A stretch of 39,860 bases of DNA, from assembly GCA_009885695.1 (NCBI GenBank), contig VFKE01000206.1, forward strand, positions 1-39,860, read 5' to 3'. The position numbers and the translations under genes are program-made. Below are positions 9,640-17,818 of this stretch, one piece after another. Position 1 is the first letter of the stretch, and each line of letters opens with the position of its first letter. This stretch comes from Verrucomicrobiota bacterium (lineage in GTDB: Bacteria; Verrucomicrobiota; Verrucomicrobiia; Verrucomicrobiales; Verrucomicrobiaceae). The notes beneath the pieces were generated by a model. That model was not told the origin of the DNA, ran no database searches, and saw only the letters and a program-made list of their open reading frames with translations.

Positions 9640-10184
9640 GATGATGCCTCCTGTGCGAGTGCGCGGCGAATGCAATCCAGCAGCATCCGCCTCATGCGGT
9701 GCAGCCATTGATAAAATCCCGGCACCGAGCGGCCGCTGCCTTGCGCCACCTCCTGAATGCGCACCTCTGGCTGATACGCCTGCATCAGCAGTTCACGCTG
9801 CTCGGCTGGGACCTTCGCCATGCAAAGCTCCAGCGCCTCACGCTGACGCTCCAGCTTCGGCTCATCCCTCGCCGACTCCTCCGCGATCTTCAGCACCACC
9901 TCCTCGTTCAGCACCAGCCGGTCACGCCCCTTGTCGCGCAACCAAGACAGCACCTCGAACCGCGCCACACCGAACGCCCACGCCCGGAAATCCGCACCCT
10001 CGCGAAACGACGCAAACTTCTCCCACAGCACCACGCTGACATCCTGCATCACATCATCCGCATCCGCTCGTAGAGGAACCAGTCGCCGCACAAACGCACG
10101 AACAGCCGCTTCATGCGCCGTGAAGAGACGCAAGAAACGACGGTGAAGCTCGATTTCGGATGGAGACATGAAGAGTGACAACAT
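9636..10184 (-). CDS. ECF sigma factor (Rhodopirellula/Verrucomicrobium type)
   Basis: A 182-residue extracytoplasmic-function sigma-70 factor. Region 2 covers about residues 20-100 ([48 protein letters not shown]). Region 4 covers about 120-178 ([20 protein letters not shown]... [30 protein letters not shown]). The [14 protein letters not shown] and [10 protein letters not shown] spellings are typical of the group found in Planctomycetes and Verrucomicrobiota. A GGAG sequence 8 bp before the ATG at 10184 supports that start over the internal Met at residue 6. It is the first gene of a minus-strand cluster and overlaps the FecR/LamG gene. It presumably directs transcription of this cluster, but I could not define its target promoter. 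Confidence 0.93.
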   Translation of the reverse strand: MLSLFMSPSEIELHRRFLRLFTAHEAAVRAFVRRLVPLRADADDVMQDVSVVLWEKFASFREGADFRAWAFGVARFEVLSWLRDKGRDRLVLNEEVVLKIAEESARDEPKLERQREALELCMAKVPAEQRELLMQAYQPEVRIQEVAQGSGRSVPGFYQWLHRMRRMLLDCIRRALAQEASS

Positions 10185-10603
10185 GAGTCATCTCCGCGAA
10201 TCCGCTGCGTTTAACACATTTTCGTGTCAGCGGGTTGTTTTCACTACCAAGGGACAGACACTTTGCACTCGCTTTGCACTCTCTGCACTATGATGGACGG
10301 TGCTCCCAGGGGTGGGGCTTCGTTGCTTCGCTCACAGATGTTTAAACGCAGATGGTTTTACTGAGCAAAGAGAGTGAAGCGGGTCGGCAGCACCTTGGTG
10401 ACTGCCAACTGATGTCGGTGGGAGGCTGACGACCATGACCTTTCCAGCCCTTCCCATTTTTTGGCCTGAAGGACAGCTTGGCAAAAAAATGTGACACGTG
10501 CCTGAATAACGCGCGGAGGACCACGTCTGTTGTTGGTGAAGGCCGCGGGATCCAACAGAAACCCATCCCAAGTTCGGTGGTTCTTCGATTAAAAATCCAA
10601 CCT
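10185..10603. other. Intergenic region with repeat copy, no supported gene
   Basis: About 420 bp between the divergent sigma factor gene and the small secreted protein gene. It contains the second copy of the 30-bp repeat (10241-10270), followed by extra TTTGCACTC units (10271-10289), and otherwise unremarkable sequence. Short open frames on both strands lack any recognisable feature. Promoters of both flanking genes should lie here, but none is clear enough to call. Confidence 0.5.
10241..10270. repeat. Dispersed 30-bp repeat, copy 2
   Basis: Identical over 30 bp, in the same orientation, to 2944-2973. It is followed at once by two partial repeats of its TTTGCACTC end. It lies in the gap upstream of the sigma factor gene. 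Copies 1 and 2 bracket the whole ThuA / XRE / DUF1501 / DUF1549 / FecR / sigma segment (about 7.3 kb) as direct repeats. Confidence 0.85.
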
Positions 10604-10939
10604 ATGACCCATATGAAAACAAAATTCCTTTTCGCGGGGCTCGTTTTAGCCCTCGCCTTCGGCACACTTGCACCGACCTCCGCTCGCGCTGGCCATGAGA
10701 GCAGCGGTTATTACGTGACTCGGGTCGTTGGCTATGATCGCTGTGGTCGGCCAGTTTACCAAAGATACTGGGTGCCTGTTTATAATCCCCGGCCTGCCTG
10801 CCCCGACTATGGCTACGGTTACAGTTCCGGCTACCGGTCTTACCCGAGCTACGGCGGTTATAGCTACAGTCCGGGATTTCGCTTTTCTTTTGGTGGCTAT
10901 AGTACGGGTCACCGCCGCCACCACCGCCATTGCCGGTAA
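10604..10939 (+). CDS. Small secreted Tyr/Gly/Ser-rich protein, 111 aa
   Basis: The start at 10604 (MTHMKTK) or 10613 (MKTK) gives a clear signal peptide: a basic start, the hydrophobic core FLFAGLVLALAFGTLA, and a likely cut after SARA. The mature part, about 80 residues, is rich in Tyr, Gly, Ser, Arg and His (for example DYGYGYSSGYRSYPSYGGYS) and ends in a His/Arg tail (HRRHHRHCR). Proteins of this kind with an YYVTRVVGYDRCGRPVY-like opening are common small exported proteins in Verrucomicrobiota, without known function. It is a single gene with a terminator-like hairpin 20 bp downstream. Confidence 0.65.
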   Translation: MTHMKTKFLFAGLVLALAFGTLAPTSARAGHESSGYYVTRVVGYDRCGRPVYQRYWVPVYNPRPACPDYGYGYSSGYRSYPSYGGYSYSPGFRFSFGGYSTGHRRHHRHCR

Positions 10940-10958
10940 ACGATGCATGTGATGCCAG

Positions 10959-10991
10959 CCCGGTGGTGAATGTCCACCGGGTTATTCGATT
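10959..10991 (+). terminator. Terminator-like hairpin after the secreted protein gene
   Basis: A perfect 8-bp stem, CCCGGTGG (10959-10966) with CCACCGGG (10974-10981), has a 7-nt loop and is followed by a T-rich but interrupted tail (TTATTCGATT). It lies 20 bp past the stop codon of the 111-aa gene. The weak T run lowers certainty. Confidence 0.5.
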
Positions 10992-11021
10992 ACACATTTG
11001 TCGGATCCTGCACTCTCAACA

Positions 11022-11096
11022 GGCTGCAAAGGGGCTGCAAAGGGGCTGCAAAGGGACAGGCACTTTGCACACAGGCACTTTGCACACACTTTGCAC
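11022..11096. repeat. Compound tandem repeat, copy 3 of the dispersed family
   Basis: Three units of GGGGCTGCAAA-type sequence (11022-11053) run into AGGGACAGGCACTTTGCAC. They are followed by a 15-nt tandem (ACAGGCACTTTGCAC at 11056-11070 and 11071-11085) and a partial third unit (11086-11096). TGCAAAG (11047-11053) and CTTTGCA (11063-11069) pair around a 9-nt loop, so this copy can form a hairpin. It shares the AAGGGACAGRCACTTTGCAC core with 2944-2973 and 10241-10270. Confidence 0.8.
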
Positions 11097-11099
11097 AAG

Positions 11100-11315
11100 A
11101 CCCAGCCACATATTTATTCGCACCTTGTCATCGACACCCAGGGAAAAGTAGTGAAGCGGCTTTACTACGAAGAGATCAACACCAACCGCCCGATTCTGGC
11201 TGTGGATGCCGCGCAAAATGTGATCGTCCAGGGGGGAGATATCTACGATCCGACCATCGTCATGCCCACCCGACCGCCGGGCCGCTCTGTCAAGGATCGT
11301 CCGCCGGGGTTGTAG
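11100..11315 (+). pseudogene. C-terminal remnant of an unknown gene next to the repeat
   Basis: From about 11110 to the TAG at 11313-11315 the frame reads like real protein: HLVIDTQGKVVKRLYYEEIN, then NRPILAVDAAQNVIVQGG, then DIYDPTIVMPTRPPGRS and a short end. Upstream, the same frame passes straight into the repeat array and gives nonsense, and there is no start codon with a ribosome binding site. It is therefore probably the 3' end of a gene whose 5' part was lost at the repeat. I do not recognise the family. Confidence 0.45.
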
Positions 11316-11318
11316 AGG

Positions 11319-11392
11319 TGGCAGCCGCGCCAGGATTCGAACCTAGACAAAGAGATTCAGAATCTCTTGTGCTACCATTACACCACGCGGCT
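11319..11392 (-). tRNA. tRNA-Gln (anticodon CUG)
   Basis: A 74-nt cloverleaf including an encoded CCA end (11319-11321). The acceptor stem is AGCCGCG/CGCGGCT. The anticodon arm is AGAGA-TTCTGAA-TCTCT with CTG at positions 34-36. The T arm contains GGTTCGAATCC. It lies 44 bp downstream of, and is nearly identical to, the tRNA-Gln(UUG) gene, differing at seven positions. The two are probably co-transcribed. Confidence 0.93.
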
Positions 11393-11436
11393 TTTTTGAA
11401 CCCGATGAGAATACCCGACCGTGCGCTGCGCGCAAG

Positions 11437-11510
11437 TGGCTACCGCGCCAGGATTCGAACCTAGACAAAGAGAACCAAAAACTCTTGTGCTACCATTACA
11501 CCACGCGGCA
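11437..11510 (-). tRNA. tRNA-Gln (anticodon UUG)
   Basis: A 74-nt cloverleaf with encoded CCA (11437-11439). The acceptor stem is TGCCGCG/CGCGGTA, with one G-U pair. The anticodon arm is AGAGT-TTTTGGT-TCTCT, giving TTG as anticodon, a U-U mismatch at 31-39, and G at position 37. The D and T arms match the neighbouring tRNA-Gln(CUG) exactly, so the pair arose by duplication and anticodon change. Confidence 0.92.
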
Positions 11511-11641
11511 GTGGATCTGAAGGGCGGATAAAATAGCCGCTCCCGGCCTGTTCGCAAGCCCCAAGGAGAGATCCAGGTTTTGCCGATGTCGCCGAGGGGT
11601 TTGACTGCGGCTGAAAGCTCCACCTCTCCTTGAGGGAGTTG

Positions 11642-13192
11642 CTATTTCTTCACCAGCAGGCTCCGGCCGGTCATCTCCGCTGGCTGCCGGACCCCCAGAA
11701 GAGCCAGCAGAGTCGGCGCGATGTCGGCCAGGATACCGTCGCGCACGGTGAAGTTTATCGCGTCATCAGCCACATAAATGCCATGGACAAGATTGGTGGT
11801 GTGCGCGGTGTTGGGGCTGCCGTCAGGATTGCGCATCAACTCGCAGTTGCCGTGGTCGGCGGTGATGAAGAGACTGCCGCCTAGCGCGAGCACTTTCTCC
11901 ACCACCAAACGCACGGCCAGATCGATGGTCTCGCACGCATGAACACCAGCCTCCACCACGCCGGTGTGGCCGACCATGTCGGGATTGGCGAAGTTGATGA
12001 TTGCCAAATCGTAGTTCTCCAGCCGGCGCACGACTTCAAACGCAAGATCCGGCGCGCTCATCTGCGGCTTCTTGTCATAGGTGGGCACCTCCTTGGGGCT
12101 GATGGCCAGATAGCGGTCTTCGCCCGTGAATGCCGTCTCGAGGCCGCCGTTGAAAAAGAAAGTGACGTGGGGATATTTTTCCGTCTCCGCGGCCCGCAAC
12201 TGTTTCAGTCCGGCGACGGCGACCACTTCGCCGAGGATGTTGTTCATGGTCTGAGGCGGGAAGATCACACGGCAGCCTTTGTCGTAATAGGTGGCGTCGT
12301 ATTCCGTGAGCGTGTAGTAGCCGACCTTCGGGGTAACTGCGCGGTCGAAGCCGGTGAAGCTGCTGTCGAGAAACGCGAGGGAAAGCTGGCGCACGCGGTC
12401 GGCGCGGAAGTTGAACCACAGGACCACGTCGCCGTCGCGCACGCGTTGCGTGTCTGCATGGGAGAAGATCATCGGCTGGAGAAATTCATCGCCGCGCGGT
12501 TCACTGGCGTAGGCGGACTGAATGGCCTCCGATTGAGAAACGCTCTGGGTTTTGCCTTTGCCGAGGACGATGGCGTCCCACGAGAGCTTGGTGCGCTCCC
12601 AGCGCTGGTCGCGGTCCATTGCGAAGTAGCGGCCGATGACAGTGGCAATATTTGCGCCGCTTGGCTTGAGATCAGCCTCGAGCTTCTGCAAATACGCCGC
12701 GCCGCCCGTGGGCGAGGTGTCGCGCCCGTCGGTAATGGCATGAACCATCAGATCATTCACGCCCGCAGCTTTTGCGGCATCGCACAAGGCGACGAGATGA
12801 TCCTGATGCGAATGCACGCCGCCGTCGCTCACTAGGCCCAGAAAATGAAGCCGCGTTCCCTTGGCCTTCGCGAAGGCTTCCTGAAGCACGGCGTTGGTCG
12901 CGAACTCACCATCTCGGACCGCCTTGTTGATCCGGGTGAGGTCTTGATAGACAATTCGTCCCGCACCGAGGTTGAGGTGTCCCACTTCGCTGTTGCCCAT
13001 CTGACCAGCGGGCAGCCCGACGTCTTCACCGCTGCCGCTGATTTTGGACCAGGGATAATCCGCGTAGAGACGATCGTGAAAGGGTGTGCGCGCCAGGAGC
13101 GTCGCGTCGCCGTTCTCCTTGGCCTTGGCTTTTCCGCCGGGGTTGATGCCCCAGCCATCGCGGATGATCAGGACGACAGGTTTTTTAGACAT
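11642..13192 (-). CDS. gpmI: 2,3-bisphosphoglycerate-independent phosphoglycerate mutase
   Basis: A 516-residue cytoplasmic enzyme that interconverts 3-phosphoglycerate and 2-phosphoglycerate in glycolysis and gluconeogenesis, using two metal ions and a phosphoserine intermediate. Family motifs are all visible: the N-terminal metal Asp in RDGWG, the phospho-acceptor Ser in MGNSEVGHLN, HAITDGRD, GRYFAMDRDQRWERT, NFRADR, HTGVVEAGVHACETID, and the C-terminal metal site ITADHGNCE. The length matches the usual 505-520. The start MSKKPVVLIIRDGWG is standard. It lies 35 bp downstream of the ABC ATPase gene on the same strand and may be the last gene of that transcript. The two tRNA-Gln genes follow. 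Confidence 0.97.
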   Translation of the reverse strand: MSKKPVVLIIRDGWGINPGGKAKAKENGDATLLARTPFHDRLYADYPWSKISGSGEDVGLPAGQMGNSEVGHLNLGAGRIVYQDLTRINKAVRDGEFATNAVLQEAFAKAKGTRLHFLGLVSDGGVHSHQDHLVALCDAAKAAGVNDLMVHAITDGRDTSPTGGAAYLQKLEADLKPSGANIATVIGRYFAMDRDQRWERTKLSWDAIVLGKGKTQSVSQSEAIQSAYASEPRGDEFLQPMIFSHADTQRVRDGDVVLWFNFRADRVRQLSLAFLDSSFTGFDRAVTPKVGYYTLTEYDATYYDKGCRVIFPPQTMNNILGEVVAVAGLKQLRAAETEKYPHVTFFFNGGLETAFTGEDRYLAISPKEVPTYDKKPQMSAPDLAFEVVRRLENYDLAIINFANPDMVGHTGVVEAGVHACETIDLAVRLVVEKVLALGGSLFITADHGNCELMRNPDGSPNTAHTTNLVHGIYVADDAINFTVRDGILADIAPTLLALLGVRQPAEMTGRSLLVKK

Positions 13193-13227
13193 CGGAAAAG
13201 ACAGTCGGCGTTTAAATGACTAAAAAC

Positions 13228-14097
13228 TCAAATCACCGCTTCGATCGACGCATAATCGATCGCCCGCAGGCGGTGCTGTTTTACACCCAGTCGCGGGACG
13301 CATTCAATCAGCGCCTGTGTGTATGGATGTTTTGGATTGCTGAGAACCTCCTCCGTGGTGCCGGTTTCGACAATTCTGCCTCGGAACATGACGGCCACCT
13401 TGTCCGCAATGCCACGGATGATGGCGAAGTTGTGAGTGATCAGAATCACGCTCATGCCGAGGCTGGAGCGCAGTTCCGTCAGCAGGTCGATGATCTGCTT
13501 TTGGATGGTGACGTCGAGCGCGGTCGTGGGCTCATCGGCGATGAGGAGCGCCGGTTCGCAGCAAAGTGCCATGGCGATCATCACGCGCTGCTGCATGCCG
13601 CCACTGAGTTCATGGGCATAGGCGCGCAGCCGTTTCTCCGGTTCCACGATTCCCACCTTGTAGAGCCATTTCACGATCTCGGCATTGATGTCTTTGACTT
13701 CGGGACGGTGCAACCGCAAGGCCTCCGCCATCTGCGTGCGGACAGTCAGTACCGGGTTGAGCGAAGTGGCCGGTTCCTGAAAAACGTAGGCAATTTCTTT
13801 GCCGCGAAGTTTTCTCAGATCGCGCGGCGATAATTTCAATACATCGCGACCGCCGACGAAAAACTCGCTGGCTGTGATGCTGGCCGGTGGCTCTGGAAGC
13901 AGGCGGGCGAGGGAGAGTGCGGTGACACTTTTGCCGCTGCCGCTCTCGCCCACGATGGCCATGCTCTGGCCTGGCATCAGATCGAGATCGATTCCCTTCA
14001 CAGCCTCAAGCGGATCCGCGCCGTGTCTGCGGAACGAAATGCGCAGGTTGCGAATTTTTAGCAGTGCTTGTTTCTTGGGGTCGGCAGAATCCGTCAT
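13228..14097 (-). CDS. Oligopeptide-type ABC transporter ATP-binding protein (OppD/DppD-like)
   Basis: A 289-residue ATPase. The start at 14097 is chosen because its ATG overlaps the permease stop (ATGA); a longer frame exists upstream but lies inside the permease gene. Walker A is GESGSGKS (50-57), the Q loop follows in [12 protein letters not shown], the signature is LSGGMQQR (164-171), Walker B is LLIADEP (184-190), and the switch His lies in ILITHN. The C-terminal [12 protein letters not shown] is the oligopeptide/dipeptide-type extension. It energises uptake by the neighbouring permease and binding protein. Such importers usually have two ATPases (D and F) and only one is present here. 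It may work as a homodimer, or the second may be encoded elsewhere. Confidence 0.93.
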   Translation of the reverse strand: MTDSADPKKQALLKIRNLRISFRRHGADPLEAVKGIDLDLMPGQSMAIVGESGSGKSVTALSLARLLPEPPASITASEFFVGGRDVLKLSPRDLRKLRGKEIAYVFQEPATSLNPVLTVRTQMAEALRLHRPEVKDINAEIVKWLYKVGIVEPEKRLRAYAHELSGGMQQRVMIAMALCCEPALLIADEPTTALDVTIQKQIIDLLTELRSSLGMSVILITHNFAIIRGIADKVAVMFRGRIVETGTTEEVLSNPKHPYTQALIECVPRLGVKQHRLRAIDYASIEAVI

Positions 14098-15695
14098 CGG
14101 TCGTAGGGTGTGATTCTGGGTGGAGGCTGCACTTTGCCAGATGCTCGACTGAGCAGGCGGAAACTCAAGCTCCAAAGCGCCAGCATCAGCGCCGGCGCCA
14201 GTGCGGGCAAGGGGTCATCCAGCACCCGGTCCGTATGCAGGCGCATCTGAGCGCCCCAGGTGTTCGTGGCCGAGGAGGAGTAAAAATCCAGCACGCAGAA
14301 CATCATCATGACGGTGGCGGCATTGCGCAGCGCCAGGCCCGGAAGCGAGAGCAATGCTCCGGGCAGGACGTGATGCATCCAGATACCCAGCTGGTTTTGA
14401 CCAAGCGCGCGCGATGCCTCAATGAAATCACTGTCGTCTGCATCGCGAAACGCTTCACGAAAAGCCGCGATGCCCGGGATCGAAGTAGCCAGTGCAGCGG
14501 TGAACCACGGGTGGTCGCATTCCGTGTGCCAGAACAGAAGCGTCGCGAGCAGAGGGGTGACAGCCATGGCTGCGGGCCAACCGCGCCCGAAGATTCGCGA
14601 GCGCAGCAGGCTCATCAGGTAACTCGACGCCACTATGAGAGCGAGCGACACCAGCGACACCAAAATTGCCCGGAGGAATTCAGCGGTCCACGCAGCGTGT
14701 GCGTTGCCGAGTGCGTTGCTGACCGGCTCCGGGGCCACCCATCGCAACGGCAGCATCAGCATGAACATGAGCGCTGCGCCGCAAGCAGCACTGAACAGGT
14801 TGCGTAGTTGAGCGGGATCGGAATATTGCTCGGCTTCCTGTGGCAGATTCCTGCGCTCCAGGAGTGAAATCCAGCCGAGGATTCCCACAAGCATCAACCC
14901 GCCCGCCCAAAAAATGGCCGCTAGCGCGTGGCCTGATGAGACGGGTGCCGACAGTTGTCCGGCCGCGAATCGTCCCCAGCCGTCGAAGCCAAGAAGTTCT
15001 TCCACCGGAATGTCGAACACCAGGAGCAGCGCCGCCATCGGCCTGGCCAGGCGCGTCAGATGCACGCGCAGCAGAGGCACCAGATGCCGGTAAAGTATCT
15101 GAGCTTGCGGCAGTCCGCGCGCCTTGAGACGATCCACGGCAGGATCGCGCAGAAGATTGCTTAGCTTGTGAGTCAGTGAAAAAAGCGCCGAGCCCAGCAC
15201 CGGAACCGCCAGCACCAGCGATGGCACCAGCCAGGCCCACAAGCTGCGCCCGAGGAGCAGCGCGATCGAATCCGACTCCAGCGCAGGCTGGAATGGAAAC
15301 AAAGTCTCGACCGGCAGACCTCGCACTTGGATAAGCCAGTAAATTGCACCCAGCGCCAGCGCCATGGGCGGGACTCCCATGAGCACGCGTCCGAGCCATC
15401 CCAAAATAACCGCTGCCCTCGCGCCGAGACGCGAGGTGAGCATGGCCAGCGCCAGTGCACAGCTTAGGCCGACACCCAGCGCAAACGAGATGAGAAAGAA
15501 GCTCGCGACCGCGCGACCCAGCAGCACGCGCAAAGCGCTGGCATCGTCCGGGGCCAGCGGCAGCATCAGGGTGAAGAGGGACCACAATTCTTCCAGGGTG
15601 CCGCCGTCGCGCCACAGTATCGCAAGCGCGATAACCAGGCACAGCACCAGCACGCGTGGCGGCAGCAAGGAGGGTGGGGGACGAAGCCGGGTCAT
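14094..15695 (-). CDS. Peptide-type ABC permease, two subunits fused in one chain
   Basis: A 533-residue polytopic membrane protein starting at 15695 (MTRLRPPPSL), where ATGA overlaps the binding-protein stop. Dipeptide/oligopeptide importers normally have two permease proteins of about 300 residues. Here one chain carries two homologous halves. The N-terminal half has about six hydrophobic segments and a coupling-type loop (AVDRLKARGLPQAQILYRHL). The C-terminal half (from about residue 305) has a second set and a second, clearer coupling motif (FIEASRALGQNQLGIWMHHV). The short hydrophilic linker around residues 285-300 (LERRNLPQEAEQYSDPAQL) joins them. A fusion of OppB-like and OppC-like subunits is the simplest reading. 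No frameshift or stop lies between the halves. Confidence 0.85.
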   Translation of the reverse strand: MTRLRPPPSLLPPRVLVLCLVIALAILWRDGGTLEELWSLFTLMLPLAPDDASALRVLLGRAVASFFLISFALGVGLSCALALAMLTSRLGARAAVILGWLGRVLMGVPPMALALGAIYWLIQVRGLPVETLFPFQPALESDSIALLLGRSLWAWLVPSLVLAVPVLGSALFSLTHKLSNLLRDPAVDRLKARGLPQAQILYRHLVPLLRVHLTRLARPMAALLLVFDIPVEELLGFDGWGRFAAGQLSAPVSSGHALAAIFWAGGLMLVGILGWISLLERRNLPQEAEQYSDPAQLRNLFSAACGAALMFMLMLPLRWVAPEPVSNALGNAHAAWTAEFLRAILVSLVSLALIVASSYLMSLLRSRIFGRGWPAAMAVTPLLATLLFWHTECDHPWFTAALATSIPGIAAFREAFRDADDSDFIEASRALGQNQLGIWMHHVLPGALLSLPGLALRNAATVMMMFCVLDFYSSSATNTWGAQMRLHTDRVLDDPLPALAPALMLALWSLSFRLLSRASGKVQPPPRITPYDR

Positions 15696-17695
15696 GGTTG
15701 CGTGGGACGCCACAAGTTTTCATCATCCCCGCTCAGTATCGTCTGCGACTCCGCTGACTTGGACAACATCTCCTTGCGCAGGGCCACTGGGCTTCCTCCC
15801 GAAAAAAGCGGCAGAAAGGGGCGGAATGAAATGATGCGATTCTCCACGTCGTGGGCCAGGCCCGGCACTTTCTCCGGATCAAACTCCACGCGCAGTGCTT
15901 CGAGTAAGCCGTCGAGTGTCGGATCGGCCAGGCCGCTGAAATTCAATCCTCCGCGCGTCTGAGACGAATGCCAAAAGGGTGACTGATCCCAGTTCGTTTC
16001 AAAATCCAGACCAAGCAGCACGGCATCGAAGCGGTGTTCCGGCAGTCGCCGGTTCACCAAGGCGCTTTGTGCCACGTGAGTCACGGTCACTTCGATGCCG
16101 AGCTGCGCCCAGTTCTTCCGCAGTTTCTCAGCGATCTCCGCGCGTTCGGGGCTTCCCGCCACCGTGAGAAGTTCAAAGCGGAACGGCTTCCCATCCTTTG
16201 TAAGTGTGTCTCCCTGCAACGACCAGCCCAGATCGCGTAACATCTGCCGTGATTGATCCGTATCAAACGCGGAGGGTCCGATTTGTTGCGCAAACCAGAG
16301 ACCGGGGCGGAAGATGCCTTCGTGGATGGCCCCCTGGCCGAGCATGAGATCTCGGATCATCGCCGGTCGGTCAGCCGCAAGTCCGAGCGCGGCACGCACA
16401 TTCACGTCGTCCAATGGCGGCTTCCGGCAGTTCCAAAGAACAAGCAGACGGCTGCGGGGCGCAGTGGAGCGCACCACCACATCGCGTTGGGCAGTGAGAG
16501 CGGCCGCATCGCACCACTGCGGCCAGAAGCCATCGATGGCCTTCATGGCAAATCCCATGCGAATGGCGCCCGGCGGTTTGTCGAGCAAGAACTCCACCCG
16601 CCGTCCCGCGCTGACGGTGATCTTTTTCGGACTGACGGATTCGATAAAGGCCGTGCCGGTGCCCGGCGGCGGGTGATCCAGAAACGGACGCATGTTGCCG
16701 CGCGAGAATGAATCAGCGTGCCTGGCAAGCCACGCTGCGGGAAGCACCGGCAGACCGATGAACGCCGTGAGCGAGGGACCGTAAATTTCCTTGAACGTCA
16801 CCTGCAGAGTGCGCGCATCTTTTTTTCCCCAGCCGACAATCAGCCGCAAGGCATCGCGGCTTGCCACCGGCCATGGCTGGTCGAGCACGAAGACGGTGCT
16901 CGCGGTCACGTCGTCGACGGTCACCTCGCGACCATCTGAGAATCTGGCGCCACACCGCAAAGTCAGCTCCAGAACCGGACGATGGAGCATCGGTGCGCGA
17001 CCGAGGCTGCGCACGAACGGCCGCAATGCCGGACGATTCTCATAAAACAAATTCAACTCCTGGATGAACTTCACCGTCTCGCCGCTGACCGCCAGTTCAT
17101 AGGCATTCGCGCCGTCGAACCACACTCGCTTCACCTGGTCCCGTTCGATGGCGTTTTTCATGAAGAACTCATGATAACCACGCGCTGCCTCGCTGAGTTC
17201 CACCCGGACGAATTCGACCGGCAGCGGTCCGGCGCCGGCGATCGCTGCCAGAATTTTTGCCGGAGCCTGGGTGCCGGGCCGGGCGAACTGCAGCCGCAGC
17301 TCGGTGCCTGCGAGCTCGACATTCCGCAGTCCAAGGTTTTCGCGCGCGGAGTCATCGAGCCGCGCGAGATCCGTTGCAGCCGCCTGCGCGAATGTCTGGC
17401 CCGCAAACCAAACACTGCTGGTCTGTTGCCACGACCATTTTTCCACCAGGGCGGGCGTGATCCGCCCGTCCGCGCCGATGCGCAGGAGCGGTTCATGCAG
17501 CAGCGCGGCGACCCGGCGGTCCGCTTCGCATGAGGGAAAGAAGGGGTTCAGCGTGGGCGGAATCCCTTCGCCAGATGCGATGACGATTCCCGTGCCGCGC
17601 ATGGCGCGGTTTTCCACCGCCTGTCGCGCTGACCAAGCTGTCAGCGCCGCCAACGCCACGGGAATTCCATAGATGATCCAGCGTGCCCAAAGCAT
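15692..17695 (-). CDS. Membrane-anchored peptide-binding protein of ABC transporter (SBP family 5)
   Basis: About 667 residues from 17695 (MLWARWIIYGIPV). An upstream start at 17734 would add 13 residues. The N-terminus is one hydrophobic helix (WIIYGIPVALAALTAW) without a lipobox, so the protein is probably an anchored rather than free periplasmic receptor. The rest follows the bacterial extracellular solute-binding family 5: GEGIPPTLNPFFPSCEADRR, LLHEPLLRIGADGRITPALVEKW, RFSDGREVTVDDVTAS, then the RAALGLAADRPAMIRDLM and LRDLGWSLQGDTLTKDGKP stretch. It is rather long for the family (usually 500-600). It is the first gene of the transporter set and overlaps the permease gene by 4 bp. The substrate is unknown; peptides are likely. 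Confidence 0.9.
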   Translation of the reverse strand: MLWARWIIYGIPVALAALTAWSARQAVENRAMRGTGIVIASGEGIPPTLNPFFPSCEADRRVAALLHEPLLRIGADGRITPALVEKWSWQQTSSVWFAGQTFAQAAATDLARLDDSARENLGLRNVELAGTELRLQFARPGTQAPAKILAAIAGAGPLPVEFVRVELSEAARGYHEFFMKNAIERDQVKRVWFDGANAYELAVSGETVKFIQELNLFYENRPALRPFVRSLGRAPMLHRPVLELTLRCGARFSDGREVTVDDVTASTVFVLDQPWPVASRDALRLIVGWGKKDARTLQVTFKEIYGPSLTAFIGLPVLPAAWLARHADSFSRGNMRPFLDHPPPGTGTAFIESVSPKKITVSAGRRVEFLLDKPPGAIRMGFAMKAIDGFWPQWCDAAALTAQRDVVVRSTAPRSRLLVLWNCRKPPLDDVNVRAALGLAADRPAMIRDLMLGQGAIHEGIFRPGLWFAQQIGPSAFDTDQSRQMLRDLGWSLQGDTLTKDGKPFRFELLTVAGSPERAEIAEKLRKNWAQLGIEVTVTHVAQSALVNRRLPEHRFDAVLLGLDFETNWDQSPFWHSSQTRGGLNFSGLADPTLDGLLEALRVEFDPEKVPGLAHDVENRIISFRPFLPLFSGGSPVALRKEMLSKSAESQTILSGDDENLWRPTQP

Positions 17696-17818
17696 GACTG
17701 GCAAAAATTTTAGACGGTGCACAGGAAATGACAAGCGTGCATGCGGATCTGTTCCGGAGTATTTATTTGGTTGCTGTCATGCGAATATTGCGACACAAAC
17801 AACGTATTCATTTGCATC

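Noticed and set aside
10332..10665. Short minus-strand ORFs in the gap upstream of the Tyr/Gly-rich gene
   Set aside because: No start signals, no recognisable motif; most likely chance frames in intergenic DNA.
11022..11096. CRISPR array
   Set aside because: The repeats are 11-15 nt, directly abutting, with no spacers and no cas genes nearby.
14680..15726. 348-codon minus-strand frame overlapping the permease
   Set aside because: Shadow in another frame; the permease frame has membrane helices and coupling loops.
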